This document shows, piece after piece, positions 1-9,462 of a stretch of DNA of 64,000 bases. How positions within the stretch are numbered: the stretch's first letter is position 1; each line of letters starts with the position of its first letter. Origin of the DNA: Arenimonas terrae (GTDB lineage Bacteria; Pseudomonadota; Gammaproteobacteria; Xanthomonadales; Xanthomonadaceae). Both the position numbers and the translations under genes were made by a program. Below the pieces are notes generated by a model, which was given only the letters and a program-made list of their open reading frames with translations, was not told the origin of the DNA and searched no databases. The stretch is from contig NZ_SMDR01000001.1 in assembly GCF_006265115.1 (NCBI RefSeq), forward strand, positions 310,001 through 374,000. Direction: 5' to 3'.

Positions 1-1
1 G

Positions 2-3000
2 CTGCTGCGCGGCAAGGACCATCTGGTGCAGCCGCGCCCGATCACCGGGCTGGCCGCGGCCGACCTGGCCCCGGGCCAGAAGCTCGACGCCCTGATCCTG
101 ACCAAGACCAATGCCCGCGCCACGGTGCACCGTCCGGGGTACATGGACTACATCGGCGTGCTGGTGTTCGACGAAAAGGGCATCGCGGTGCGCGAACAGC
201 GCTTCCTCGGTCTCTACACTTCCAGTGCCTACAACCGCCGCCCGTGGGAAATCCCGCTGGTGCGCCAGCGCCACGAACACGTGATGGCGGCTTCGGGACT
301 GGCCCTGACCAGCCACAGCGGCAAGGCCCTGCGCCACATCCTGGAAACCCTGCCGCGCGAGGAGCTGTTCCAGTCCAGCGCCGAGGAACTGCAGCGCACC
401 GCGATGGGCATCCTGGGGTTGCAGGAGCGCGCGCGCACGCGCCTGTTCCTGCGCCGCGACCGCTACGGCCGCTTCTTCTCCGCCCTGGTGTACATCCCGC
501 GCGACCGGTTCAATACCGGCATCCGCCAGCGCATCGAAGCGCTGCTCATGCAGGAGCTCAACGGCGAGCGACTGGACCACAGCGTGCAGATCGGTGAGTC
601 GCCGCTGGCGCAGTTGCACCTGGTGATCCGCCCCAAGGCCGGCGCGCCGGTCGAATTCGACCAGGACAAACTGGAAGCGGCGCTGGCCGGCATCGTGCGC
701 GACTGGCACGACGAGCTGCGCGAGACCCTGGTCCGCCAGCACGGCGAAGAGCAGGGCCTGCGGCTGTTCCAGCGCTATGGGCGCGGACTCCCGGCCGGCT
801 ACGTCGAGGCGGTCAGCGCCGAAAACGCGGCGGCCGATGTTCTGCAGGCGTCCAAGCTGCATGGTCAGAGCGACCTGCGCATCGTGTTCTCCCGCGGTGA
901 GGGCGAGACCCTCGGCTTCAAGCTGATCCGCAAGGGCAGCGAGATCGCGCTTTCCGACGTGCTTCCGGTGATGGAGAACCTCGGCCTGCGCGTGTTGGCC
1001 GAGCATCCCTACGAACTTCTGGTCGACGAGGAGCGTATCTCGATCCAGCACTTCGAAGTGCAGTCGCTGCGTGGCGAGATCGACGTGGATGCCGCCCGCG
1101 TTCCGTTCGAGGAAGCCTTCGCCGCGGTCTGGCGCGGTGACGCCGAGAACGACGGCTTCAACCGCCTGCTGCCCAGCGCGCGCCTGGAGTGGCGCGACAT
1201 CGCCATGCTGCGCGGTTACGCCAAGTACTCGCTGCAGACCGGCGTGCCGTTCTCGCAGCCGTACATGGAAGACGCGCTGCAGCGCTATCCGGTGATCGCG
1301 CGCCTGCTGTACGAACTGTTCGCCGCCCGCTTCGAGCCGGGCCGCGAGCGGCCGCTCGACGCCGCCGGTCAGAAGGCCCTGCACGACCAGATCGCCTGGC
1401 TGCTGCCCAAGGACCGCCGCGCCGCGCTCGACACCATTCCGCAGGAAATCGCCTCGGCCCGCGCCCTGGACCGCAACGCCCAGATCGACGCCTGCACCGA
1501 CGCGCTGGAGATCCTGCTCGACAGCGTCGTCACCAGCATCGACGACGACCGCATCCTGCGTGGCTTCGAGGCCCTGATCAACGCGACCCTGCGCACCAAC
1601 TTCTACCAGAAGAAGGGCGGCGCGCACCGCGACTACATCAGCTTCAAGTTCGATCCTTCGAAGGTGCCGGACCTGCCGAAACCGCGGCCCTATCGGGAAA
1701 TCTTCGTCTACTCTCCCTTTGTCGAGGGCGTGCACCTGCGCTTCGGCCCGGTGGCGCGCGGCGGCCTGCGCTGGTCCGATCGCCGCGAGGATTTCCGCAC
1801 GGAAGTGCTGGGCCTGGTGAAGGCGCAGATGGTGAAGAACACCGTCATCGTGCCGGTCGGTTCCAAGGGCGGTTTCGTGGTCAAGCGTCCGCCGGTCGGC
1901 GGCGACCGCGACGCCCAGCTGGCCGAAGGCATCGCCTGCTACAAGCGGTTCATCAACGGCCTGCTCGACATCACCGACAACCTGGTGAATGGCGAGGTCG
2001 TTCACCCGGTCGATGTGGTTCGCCACGACGGCGACGACCCGTACCTGGTGGTCGCCGCCGACAAGGGTACCGCCACCTTCTCCGACATCGCCAACGGCAT
2101 CTCGGCCGAGCACGGCTTCTGGCTGGGCGACGCCTTCGCCTCCGGCGGTTCGGTGGGTTACGACCACAAGGGCATGGGCATCACCGCCAAGGGTGCGTGG
2201 GAGTCGGTCAAGCGCCACTTCCGCGCGCTGGGCATCGACAGCCAGTCGCAGGACTTCACCTGCGTCGGCATCGGCGACATGTCCGGCGACGTGTTCGGCA
2301 ACGGCATGCTGCTGTCCAGGCACATCCGCCTGGTCGCCGCGTTCGACCATCGCCACATCTTCCTGGACCCGAATCCGGATTCTGCGCGCAGCTTCGTCGA
2401 GCGCGAGCGCATGTTCGCGGTGCCGCGCTCGAGCTGGGAGGACTACGACAAGTCGCTGATCTCGGCCGGCGGCGGCATCTACCCGCGTTCGGTCAAGTCC
2501 ATCGCCATCACCCCGCAAGTGCGCGCGGCGCTTGACCTGCCCGAGGGCACCGAGCAGATGACGCCGATGGAGCTGATGAACGCCATCCTCAAGGCGCCGG
2601 TGGACCTGCTGTGGAACGGCGGCATCGGCACCTACGTCAAGGCCAGCAGCGAGACCCACGCCGACGCGGGCGACCGCGCCAACAACGGCCTGCGCGTCAA
2701 CGGCAACGAACTGCGCTGCAAGGCGGTGGGCGAGGGCGGCAACCTGGGCATGACCCAGCGCGGCCGCATCGAGGCCGCCATGGCCGGCGTGCTGGTCAAC
2801 ACGGACTTCATCGACAACTCCGCCGGCGTGGACACCTCCGACCACGAGGTGAACATCAAGATCCTGCTCTCGGCCCCGGTCAAGCGCGGCGAGCTCAGCC
2901 AGGAGCAGCGCAATGCACTGCTGGCGAGCATGACCGACGAGGTCGGCGAGCTCGTGCTCAACGACAACTACCGCCAGAACCAGGCCATCAGCCTGATGGA

Positions 3001-4168
3001 GCGCATGAGCGTGTCCCGCCTGGGCTCGTTCGGCCACTTCATCCGCACGCTCGAGGGCCAGGGCCTGCTCGACCGCGCCATCGAGTTCCTGCCGACCGAC
3101 GCCGAACTCAACGACCGCAAGTCGCGCGGCCAGGGCCTGACCCGCCCGGAGCTGAGCGTGCTGCTGAGTTACGACAAGATCGTCGTATTCAACCAGATGC
3201 TCGATTCGGACGTGCCGGAAGATCCCTACCTGTCCAAGGAACTGGTGCGGTATTTCCCCAACGCCCTGCAGCAGAAGTACGCCCAGGACATGGAGAACCA
3301 CCGCCTGCGCCGCGAGATCATCGCGACCGCGGTCACCAACTCCACCGTCAACCGCATGGGCTCGACCTTCATCCTGCGCATGCAGGAAGATACGGGCGAG
3401 ACGCCGGCGCAGATCGCCAAGGCCTACACCATCAGCCGCGAAGTGCTGGACGCGCGCGAACTGTGGGCCGGCATCGACGCCCTGGACCTGAAGGTGCCCG
3501 AGAGCGCCCAGCTCGAGGCCCTGATGGGCATCTGGCACCTGCAGCGCAACATGACCCGCTGGCTGCTCAACCGTCCGGGCGAGAACCTCAACATCGCCGA
3601 GAAGGTCGAGCGCTACGCCGCCGGCGTCGCCGCGATGCGTAAGGCGATGGCCGACGTGCTGCCCGCCGGCGCGCGCGCCGAACTGCTGGCCGACCAGGCC
3701 CGCTGGCGCCAGCTCGGCTTCCCGGAAGACCTGGCCGGCGCTTTCGCCAGCCTGCCGTTCCTGGCCTACGCCCTGGACATCGTCGAGGTCGCGATCGAGA
3801 AGGGCCTGTCGGTCACCGACGTGGCCGCGGCGTATTTCGGCCTGTCCGACGCGCTGCACACCAAGTGGCTGATGGACAGCGTCGAGGCGCTGCCGGTCGA
3901 GGGCCGCTGGCACGCTCAGGCCCGCGGCGTGCTGCGCGACGAGCTGCAGGCGCAGCAGCGTGCGCTGGTGGGCCAGGTGCTGGCCTCTGCCAAGCCCGGC
4001 ACGAAGCCGGAGGCGCTGGTGGAGCAGTGGCTGGGCCGCGACGACGCGACGCTCAAATACACGCTGGGCATGTTCGCCGACATGCGCAACCTGCGCGGCA
4101 TGGACTATCCGACCCTTTCGGTGGCCGTGCGCCGCCTGGCCCAGATCGCCAGCGCCGGCGGGCGCTGA
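2..4168 (+). CDS. gdhB: NAD-specific glutamate dehydrogenase (large type), 5'-truncated by window edge
   Basis: Oxidative deamination of glutamate to 2-oxoglutarate with NAD in the cytoplasm. The reading frame is open from base 2, so the gene begins outside the window; about 1388 residues are visible, and this family is usually around 1600, so part of the N-terminal regulatory region is missing. The catalytic core in the middle of the visible protein carries a GSKGGFVVK segment, a GIGDMSGDVFGNGML segment and a VGEGGNLGMTQ segment, all characteristic of the large bacterial GDH family. The long C-terminal region after about residue 1000 is typical as well. A GC-rich hairpin with a T run follows the stop codon. 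Family assignment is secure; the symbol follows Pseudomonas usage. Confidence 0.95.
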   Translation: MLRGKDHLVQPRPITGLAAADLAPGQKLDALILTKTNARATVHRPGYMDYIGVLVFDEKGIAVREQRFLGLYTSSAYNRRPWEIPLVRQRHEHVMAASGLALTSHSGKALRHILETLPREELFQSSAEELQRTAMGILGLQERARTRLFLRRDRYGRFFSALVYIPRDRFNTGIRQRIEALLMQELNGERLDHSVQIGESPLAQLHLVIRPKAGAPVEFDQDKLEAALAGIVRDWHDELRETLVRQHGEEQGLRLFQRYGRGLPAGYVEAVSAENAAADVLQASKLHGQSDLRIVFSRGEGETLGFKLIRKGSEIALSDVLPVMENLGLRVLAEHPYELLVDEERISIQHFEVQSLRGEIDVDAARVPFEEAFAAVWRGDAENDGFNRLLPSARLEWRDIAMLRGYAKYSLQTGVPFSQPYMEDALQRYPVIARLLYELFAARFEPGRERPLDAAGQKALHDQIAWLLPKDRRAALDTIPQEIASARALDRNAQIDACTDALEILLDSVVTSIDDDRILRGFEALINATLRTNFYQKKGGAHRDYISFKFDPSKVPDLPKPRPYREIFVYSPFVEGVHLRFGPVARGGLRWSDRREDFRTEVLGLVKAQMVKNTVIVPVGSKGGFVVKRPPVGGDRDAQLAEGIACYKRFINGLLDITDNLVNGEVVHPVDVVRHDGDDPYLVVAADKGTATFSDIANGISAEHGFWLGDAFASGGSVGYDHKGMGITAKGAWESVKRHFRALGIDSQSQDFTCVGIGDMSGDVFGNGMLLSRHIRLVAAFDHRHIFLDPNPDSARSFVERERMFAVPRSSWEDYDKSLISAGGGIYPRSVKSIAITPQVRAALDLPEGTEQMTPMELMNAILKAPVDLLWNGGIGTYVKASSETHADAGDRANNGLRVNGNELRCKAVGEGGNLGMTQRGRIEAAMAGVLVNTDFIDNSAGVDTSDHEVNIKILLSAPVKRGELSQEQRNALLASMTDEVGELVLNDNYRQNQAISLMERMSVSRLGSFGHFIRTLEGQGLLDRAIEFLPTDAELNDRKSRGQGLTRPELSVLLSYDKIVVFNQMLDSDVPEDPYLSKELVRYFPNALQQKYAQDMENHRLRREIIATAVTNSTVNRMGSTFILRMQEDTGETPAQIAKAYTISREVLDARELWAGIDALDLKVPESAQLEALMGIWHLQRNMTRWLLNRPGENLNIAEKVERYAAGVAAMRKAMADVLPAGARAELLADQARWRQLGFPEDLAGAFASLPFLAYALDIVEVAIEKGLSVTDVAAAYFGLSDALHTKWLMDSVEALPVEGRWHAQARGVLRDELQAQQRALVGQVLASAKPGTKPEALVEQWLGRDDATLKYTLGMFADMRNLRGMDYPTLSVAVRRLAQIASAGGR

Positions 4169-4180
4169 GTCCGCCTGGAA

Positions 4181-4215
4181 CCGCGCCCGCCCGGGACGGG
4201 TGGGCGCGGGGTTTT
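4181..4215 (+). terminator. Rho-independent terminator after glutamate dehydrogenase
   Basis: A 12-bp GC-rich stem (4181-4192 with 4198-4209, one G-T pair) and a 5-base loop are followed by GG and TTTT. It lies 12 bases after the gdhB stop codon and is on the right strand to end that transcript. Confidence 0.8.
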
Positions 4216-4279
4216 CCCTCCGCCAGTGATGGCAGGGTCGGGGAAGGCGGCCGCGATGTCGCGGCGCCCTCCGGAGCCG

Positions 4280-4304
4280 GTCGCGGCTGAAGCCGCTCCT
4301 ACAG
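4280..4304 (+). repeat. REP-like palindromic element
   Basis: The segment contains GCGGCTGAAGCCGC, a perfect 14-base palindrome, inside a sequence ending in GCTCCTACAG. I recognise this as the widespread REP motif usually read on the other strand as GTAGGAGCGGCTTCAGCCGC. It ends only 13 bases before the nadK start codon. Confidence 0.7.
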
Positions 4305-4317
4305 TAAGCTCGGCCCC

Positions 4318-5094
4318 ATGAGCCTGCCTGCCCAGCCGCGTATCGCCTTCCTCGCCAGCCCGACGCCGGAAGCACAGGCGGCGCTGGCCAAACTCACCGC
4401 CACGCACGGCCAGGCCGCGCCCGACGGAGCCGATGTCATCGTCGCGCTCGGCGGCGACGGTTTCATGCTCCAGACCCTGCACCGCCACGGCACGCTCGGC
4501 CGGCCGGTGTACGGCATGAAGCTGGGCACGGTCGGCTTCCTGATGAACCAGCACCGGCCCGAGAGCCTGATCGAGCGCCTGCATGCTGCCGAGGCGACCG
4601 TGCTGCGGCCGCTGGAGATGGTGGCCACCACCGAATCGGGCGCCACCGTGCATTCCCTGGCCTACAACGAAGTCTCGCTGCTGCGCCAGACCCGCCAGGC
4701 GGCGCACCTGCGCGTCTACCTCAACGGCCAGGTGCGGCTCGACGAACTGGTCTGCGACGGCGCCCTGGTCGCCACGCCGGCCGGCAGCACGGCCTACAAT
4801 TTCTCCGCGCACGGCCCGATCCTGCCGCTGGGCTCGCAGGTGATCGCGCTGACGCCGATCGCGGCGTTCCGGCCGCGGCGCTGGCGCGGCGCGCTGCTGC
4901 GGGCCGACACCGAGGTCAAGCTGGAGGTCCTGGGCGGCTACAAGCGCCCGGTCAGCGCCACCGCCGATTCGCACGAGGTGCGCGACGTGGCCGAGGTGGT
5001 GATCCGCGAGTCGCGCGAGCGCACCGTCACCCTGCTGTTCGACCGCGAGCACAACCTCGAGGAACGCATCCTCAACGAACAGTTCATCAGCTGA
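4318..5094 (+). CDS. nadK: NAD kinase
   Basis: Phosphorylates NAD to NADP in the cytoplasm. The 258-residue protein has the family's hallmark motifs in order: GGDG (Asp47 is the catalytic/metal residue), the Asn-Glu pair at about 117-118 in a YNEV context, and the glycine-rich TPAGSTAY segment at about 155-162. Length is close to other short proteobacterial NAD kinases. The start ATG has no obvious Shine-Dalgarno sequence and lies directly behind a REP-like palindrome, which is odd for an essential gene. A 5'-nucleotidase follows 43 bases later on the same strand. Confidence 0.95.
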   Translation: MSLPAQPRIAFLASPTPEAQAALAKLTATHGQAAPDGADVIVALGGDGFMLQTLHRHGTLGRPVYGMKLGTVGFLMNQHRPESLIERLHAAEATVLRPLEMVATTESGATVHSLAYNEVSLLRQTRQAAHLRVYLNGQVRLDELVCDGALVATPAGSTAYNFSAHGPILPLGSQVIALTPIAAFRPRRWRGALLRADTEVKLEVLGGYKRPVSATADSHEVRDVAEVVIRESRERTVTLLFDREHNLEERILNEQFIS

Positions 5095-5137
5095 CGCGTC
5101 GCAACCGCCGAGACCCCGTTCCGCCACACTGGACCCC

Positions 5138-6064
5138 ATGAGCCCGCTGTCCTCGCCCCCCGTCAAGCCCTCCGACCGCCTGATCGTCGCGATCACCGCA
5201 CGGGCCCTGTTCGACCTGGAGGACAGCCACGCGCTGTTCCAGTCCAGCGGCCTGGACGCCTACGCCGAGTTCCAGCGCAGCCGCGAGAAGGAAGTGCTGG
5301 GGCCCGGCATCGCCTTCCCGCTGGTGCAGAAGCTGCTGGCGCTCAACGCCGGCGCCGAGCCGGAAACGCCGCGGGTGGAAGTGGTGCTGCTTTCGCGCAA
5401 CTCCTCCGACACCGGCCTGCGCATCTTCAACTCGATCCGGCATTACGGCCTGGGCATCGTGCGAGCGGTTTTCACCAGCGGCGCCGAAACCTGGCCCTAC
5501 ATCAGGCCCTTCGGCGCGCAGCTGTTCCTGTCGGCCAACCCGGCCTCGGTGCGCAGCGCGCTCGAACACGGCTTCGCGGCCGCGACCATCCTGCCCGCCA
5601 AGGCCTACGAGCCTTCGCATCCGCAGCTGCGCATCGCCTTCGACGGCGATGCGGTGATCTTCGGCGACGAGTCCGAGCGGGTGTCGCAGGAGTCGGGTCT
5701 GGCCGCCTTCCACAGCAACGAGGCCAACCGGGTCAACGAACCGCTGTCGGGCGGGCCCTTCCGCGGCTTCCTGGCGGCCCTGCACGAACTGCAGCAGGCT
5801 TTCCCGCCAGGCGACGACTCGCCGATCCGCACGGCCCTGGTCACCGCGCGGTCGGCACCGGCGCACGAACGCGTCATCCTGACCCTGCGCGAGTGGGGCG
5901 TGCGCCTCGACGAGGCCATGTTTCTGGGCGGCCGCGACAAGGGCCCCTTCCTGCAGGCCTTCGGCGCCGACATCTTCTTCGACGACAGCCGGCACAACAT
6001 CGAGAATGCGCGTCGGCACGTCGCGACCGGGCATGTGCCGTTTGGGGTCACCAACGAACGATAG
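5138..6064 (+). CDS. 5'-nucleotidase (NT5C1-like family)
   Basis: Predicted cytosolic nucleotidase that removes phosphate from nucleoside 5'-monophosphates. The 308-residue protein opens with a LIVAITARALFDLEDS segment and continues with EFQRSREKEVLGPGIAF and LLSRNSSDTGLRIFNS, which I recognise from the PF06189 5'-nucleotidase family. A FFDDSRHNIENA segment near the C-terminus is a HAD-like metal-binding motif. It is co-directional with nadK at a 43-base distance, so the two may be co-transcribed, both acting on nucleotides. Substrate preference cannot be read from sequence. Confidence 0.88.
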   Translation: MSPLSSPPVKPSDRLIVAITARALFDLEDSHALFQSSGLDAYAEFQRSREKEVLGPGIAFPLVQKLLALNAGAEPETPRVEVVLLSRNSSDTGLRIFNSIRHYGLGIVRAVFTSGAETWPYIRPFGAQLFLSANPASVRSALEHGFAAATILPAKAYEPSHPQLRIAFDGDAVIFGDESERVSQESGLAAFHSNEANRVNEPLSGGPFRGFLAALHELQQAFPPGDDSPIRTALVTARSAPAHERVILTLREWGVRLDEAMFLGGRDKGPFLQAFGADIFFDDSRHNIENARRHVATGHVPFGVTNER

Positions 6065-6156
6065 GAAATAGTGGGGGAGGAAGTAGGAAGTAGAGATGGC
6101 AAAGGCGGGCAGGGCCGAGCTCTTCTCCACTTCCTACTTCCTTTCCACTACTTCCT
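6063..6156. repeat. Imperfect inverted repeat built on an AGGAAGT heptamer, between convergent genes
   Basis: Arms 6063-6096 and 6124-6156 match over about 33 bases with only a few differences and enclose a 27-base spacer. Each arm contains AGGAAGTAGGAAGT. The stop codons of the 5'-nucleotidase (6062-6064) and of the MFS gene (6148-6150) lie at or within the arms. The position between convergent genes fits a bidirectional transcription end, although the stem is not followed by a clear T run. Confidence 0.75.
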
Positions 6157-7284
6157 CGCTCTTGGCGCGTAAACACCCCACGCCGCCGCGGTCACCGCCG
6201 CCCCCAGCGCAAACGCCAGCTCGCCACCCCCGGCGCTCTCCCACGCCAGCGCCGCCATCGCCGCGCCCAGCACGCCGCCGACGCCCTGGCTGAAGCCGAA
6301 GAACAGGCTCTGGCCGGCGCCCGCGCGGCGGCCCGGGAAGAAGTCCGCCATCAGGCGCATGCAGCAGGCGTAGAAGGTGGCGAAGCTCAGCGCATGCGTG
6401 GCCTGGGCCAGGACCATGATCGGCAGCGAATCGGCGAAGAACGCGGTGAGCAGCCAGCGCAGCACGGTTACCGCCAGGCAGGCCAGCAGCAGGCGCGAGG
6501 CGCCGTAACGCGCGATCAGCCGCGGCGCCTGCCAGAACATCAGGATCTCGATCAGCACACCCACCGCCCACAGTCCACCGATCACCGCCCCCGAATGCCC
6601 GTTGGCCTGCAGGTGCAGGGTGTAGAACACGTAGAACGGCCCGAAGCCCATCTGCATCAGCAGCGCCACCACCAGGAAGCGGCGCACGCCCGGACGTTTC
6701 CACAGGTGGCCGGCATCGCCGCCGGCATCGGCCGGCGCCGGCGGCGTGTCGTCGCGGTGCAGCCACGCCGCCAGCACCATCGCGGCGAACAACGGCAGCG
6801 ACAGCCACGGGAACGCATCGCCGCCGAAGCGGTCGAGCAGGGCGCCATAAGTGCCGGCGACCACCAGGAAGCCGATCGAGCCCCAGACGCGCAGGCGCCC
6901 GTACAGGTCGCTGCGCGGCCCCAGCGCGGTCAGCGTCATCGCCTCGAACTGCGGCATCACCGCGTTGTAGAACAGGCCGAACACCGCCATCACCGCCAGC
7001 AGGGCCCAGGCGCTGCGGGTGAACAGGAAGCCGGCGAAACAGCCCAGGGTCAGCACGCAGCCGGCGAAGAACCAGAGCCCCGGCTGCGTGCTGCGCCCCG
7101 TCAGTGCCGCCCAGGCCGGCGGCGCCAGGATGCGCGTGCCGTACCACAGGCCCAGCATGCCGCCGACGACGTAGCCGCCATGGCCCAGCGCGTCCACCCA
7201 GCGCCCGACATAGGGCGTGTAGGCGCCCAGTGCGGCGTAGTAGCAGAAATAAAACAGGGAAAAACGCCGGAGACTCGCGTCCAT
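6148..7284 (-). CDS. MFS transporter (PPP/HcaT-like)
   Basis: Inner-membrane major facilitator with about twelve hydrophobic segments across 378 residues. The N-terminus (FSLFYFCYYAALGAYTPYV) and the following GLWYGTRIL segment resemble the 3-phenylpropionate/sugar-type MFS_1-like transporters. I start at the ATG beginning MDASLRRF (7284); an upstream in-frame ATG at 7335 would add 17 non-hydrophobic residues. The substrate is unknown. The gene converges on the 5'-nucleotidase across an inverted repeat that supplies the stop codon. Confidence 0.85.
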   Translation of the reverse strand: MDASLRRFSLFYFCYYAALGAYTPYVGRWVDALGHGGYVVGGMLGLWYGTRILAPPAWAALTGRSTQPGLWFFAGCVLTLGCFAGFLFTRSAWALLAVMAVFGLFYNAVMPQFEAMTLTALGPRSDLYGRLRVWGSIGFLVVAGTYGALLDRFGGDAFPWLSLPLFAAMVLAAWLHRDDTPPAPADAGGDAGHLWKRPGVRRFLVVALLMQMGFGPFYVFYTLHLQANGHSGAVIGGLWAVGVLIEILMFWQAPRLIARYGASRLLLACLAVTVLRWLLTAFFADSLPIMVLAQATHALSFATFYACCMRLMADFFPGRRAGAGQSLFFGFSQGVGGVLGAAMAALAWESAGGGELAFALGAAVTAAAWGVYAPRARK

Positions 7285-7359
7285 GCGGGGTGCCTGAATG
7301 AAAACGGCCGGACCCGAAGGCCCGGCCGTCATCATCGCCGGTTTGCCCGGCGCCCGGAA

Positions 7360-8604
7360 CTAGCGTTCCACCCCGCGCCCGCGCACCGGGACCACCGGAG
7401 CCACCGGCCGCACGACCGGGCTGGCGCCGCGTTCGCGCACCGCCAGCTCGCGGGTATCCAGGGTGCCCATGCGGGTCTGGTCCTTGAGCTCGAGGAAACG
7501 CAGCTCGTAGGGCGCACCGAAGCCGGTGGGCACATGCCCGCGCTGGAAGGCCAGCGACAGGTTGCGCTGGCCCGGCTGCAGCCAGGTCGCCGCCTGCGCC
7601 TGCGACACCGGCCGGCTGACGCCGTCGCGTCCGGTGGCGTAGAGCGTGCCGCGCAGCTCGTAGCGGCCCTCGGCCGCGACCTGCACCGGCAGGTCGAAGC
7701 GCAGGGCCGCCGCGTTGAAGGCCACGCTGCCGGCGAAGCGGGCCGTCGGCCGCGTGATCTCCACCGCGGTTCGGGCGTCACGCTGCACGCTGGCGCCGCC
7801 CTGCACCTGGCCGGCGAACAGCTGCACTTCCCACAGGCCCGGTTCGTGGCCGGCTTCCAGCGGCACCGTCAGGCGCGCCTTGCCGCCGCCGAAGTTCAGC
7901 GGGTAGCTGCGCCCGGAGGGCGAGACCAGCTGGCCCTCCAGTTCGCCGCCGGGCAGCGGGCTGGCGCCGCGCTGCATCACCGCCGCCACCTCGAGGGTGT
8001 CGCCGGCCAGCAGCTGGCCGCGGGCGGCCTGGGCCTTGAGCACGTAGGGGCTTTCCGGTTCGTACACATGCACCAGGTAGCGGTCACGGGCCTTGGGCAG
8101 CTGCAGCTGGAAACGGCCCTGGCCGTGCTCCTTGGCCAGCTGCACGATCGCCGAGCCCTCGGGCACGTCCATGCCCGCCTGGCGCAGCTGGGCGGCGTTG
8201 GCGGTGCGCTGGAAGCTTTGTGGCTGCGCGATCGTGCGGCCGGACTTGGAGACGCGGATCAGCGACGGATCCACCGCGGCGCGGCCGTCGACCGGGCTCA
8301 GGCGGATCACGGCGCCGGGCGCGCTGGTGTCGATGGGAATGCCGCGCTGCAGTTCGGCGGCGTCCACCTGGGTCCAGTACTCGCGGCTTTCCGCGAGGTG
8401 GGGCGCCGGGCGCGACAGCCCGGCCATCGGGTCCAGGGCCCAGGCGAAGGACACCGGCTGGCGCTCGAAGTCGCCGGGCGGCAGCGGCGCCGCCACCAGG
8501 CGCGAGGGCGAGGCATCGCCGTCGCCGGGCGGCAGCAGGTTGGCGGCCTGGGCGGTGGACGCCAGGGCGAGGCTCATCACGCAGGTCAGGAGGTTCTTGT
8601 TCAT
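7360..8604 (-). CDS. DUF4785 domain secreted protein
   Basis: The 414-residue protein begins with a clear Sec signal peptide (MNKNLLTCVMSLALASTAQA, cleavage after residue 20). The rest has an N-terminal region with YWTQVDAAEL, then two beta-rich stretches, matching what I recall of DUF4785 proteins from Xanthomonadaceae and Legionella. It ends in a proline- and arginine-rich tail (VRPVAPVVPVRGRG). No catalytic motif is visible. Its start is 3 bases after the stop of the upstream secreted hydrolase, so they form a two-gene unit and may act together outside the cytoplasm. Function is unknown. Confidence 0.82.
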   Translation of the reverse strand: MNKNLLTCVMSLALASTAQAANLLPPGDGDASPSRLVAAPLPPGDFERQPVSFAWALDPMAGLSRPAPHLAESREYWTQVDAAELQRGIPIDTSAPGAVIRLSPVDGRAAVDPSLIRVSKSGRTIAQPQSFQRTANAAQLRQAGMDVPEGSAIVQLAKEHGQGRFQLQLPKARDRYLVHVYEPESPYVLKAQAARGQLLAGDTLEVAAVMQRGASPLPGGELEGQLVSPSGRSYPLNFGGGKARLTVPLEAGHEPGLWEVQLFAGQVQGGASVQRDARTAVEITRPTARFAGSVAFNAAALRFDLPVQVAAEGRYELRGTLYATGRDGVSRPVSQAQAATWLQPGQRNLSLAFQRGHVPTGFGAPYELRFLELKDQTRMGTLDTRELAVRERGASPVVRPVAPVVPVRGRGVER

Positions 8605-8607
8605 GGC

Positions 8608-9462
8608 TCAGGACCTCATGTCGGTGCGCAGGATGGTGTCCAGGCCGAAGCAGGCGCGGCGGCTCTGGTTGTGCGACAGCGGCTCGCTGCCGGCCATGCG
8701 GCTCTTGTCCTGGAACCAGACGCTGCCGGCCGCCGACTGGCTGCTGCAGTTGAGGAAGCCGTCCGAGCAGGAGTTGAGCCACAGCTGGGTGGTTTCGAGG
8801 CCGACGTTCTCGGCGTAACCGCCGCAGTAGCTGTCGCCGTCCCAGATCGCCGAATCCACGTCGGTGCCGACCACGCTGCGGAAGGTCTTGGGCAGGGCGG
8901 GGCGGCCGCTGGTGCCGTACAGGTAGTTGGCGTTGTAGCTGGCCATCCAGCTGGTCTGCTGCATGCGCACGGCGTCGTTCTTGTAGCCCAGCAGCCAGCC
9001 CAGCGCGCTTTCAAAGACATTGCCGGCGATCACCGCATCGGCCAGCGGCGTGCCGGCCGAGGACGGCGCCAGCGCGTTCACCCGCACGGTCTTGCTGATG
9101 ATGTTCGGATAGCGGCTGTCCCAGGTCGGGTTGGACAGGATCCAGCGCATGACGTTGCCGCCGTTGCTGTGGGTGATGACGATCAGCCGGGTGATGCCGC
9201 GGTTGTTGATGAAGGTCGTCAGCTGCCCGGCCAGGCAGCCGGCCGCCGCGGTGTCCCACATGTACTTGGTGAAGTCGCAGTTGATGACGACGTAGTTGTT
9301 CGGATCCACCAGGCCGCCGCGCACGTTGTTGACGAACTCGGGCTTCCAGTAGTCCGCGGTGGCATTGGTCTGCTTGCCGGTGCCATGCACGAAGGCGACA
9401 CCGGTGTTGGCGTTGCACACGCTCGAAACGACCGCCAAGGCGGCCAAGAGTAGATAGCGCAC
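8608..9462 (-). CDS. Secreted alpha/beta hydrolase
   Basis: Predicted exported hydrolase of lipase/esterase type, 284 residues. I chose the GTG at 9462 because GGAGGG sits just upstream and it gives a signal peptide (YLLLAALAVVSSVCNA); a frame-open extension upstream lacks both. Motifs are VHGTGKQ near the mature N-terminus (likely oxyanion region) and ITHSNGGN, a nucleophile elbow with Ser. Several cysteines (C-x-G, NSCSDGFLNC) suggest disulfides. It is translationally close-coupled (3-base gap) to the DUF4785 gene. Substrate unknown. Confidence 0.82.
   Translation of the reverse strand: MRYLLLAALAVVSSVCNANTGVAFVHGTGKQTNATADYWKPEFVNNVRGGLVDPNNYVVINCDFTKYMWDTAAAGCLAGQLTTFINNRGITRLIVITHSNGGNVMRWILSNPTWDSRYPNIISKTVRVNALAPSSAGTPLADAVIAGNVFESALGWLLGYKNDAVRMQQTSWMASYNANYLYGTSGRPALPKTFRSVVGTDVDSAIWDGDSYCGGYAENVGLETTQLWLNSCSDGFLNCSSQSAAGSVWFQDKSRMAGSEPLSHNQSRRACFGLDTILRTDMRS

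Noticed and set aside
6394-9453. Plus-strand open frame of about 1000 codons opposite the MFS, DUF4785 and hydrolase genes
   Set aside because: It runs antisense through three well-supported minus-strand genes, and its translation is low-complexity (Arg, Gln, Ala, His, Gly rich) as expected for the opposite strand of GC-rich genes.
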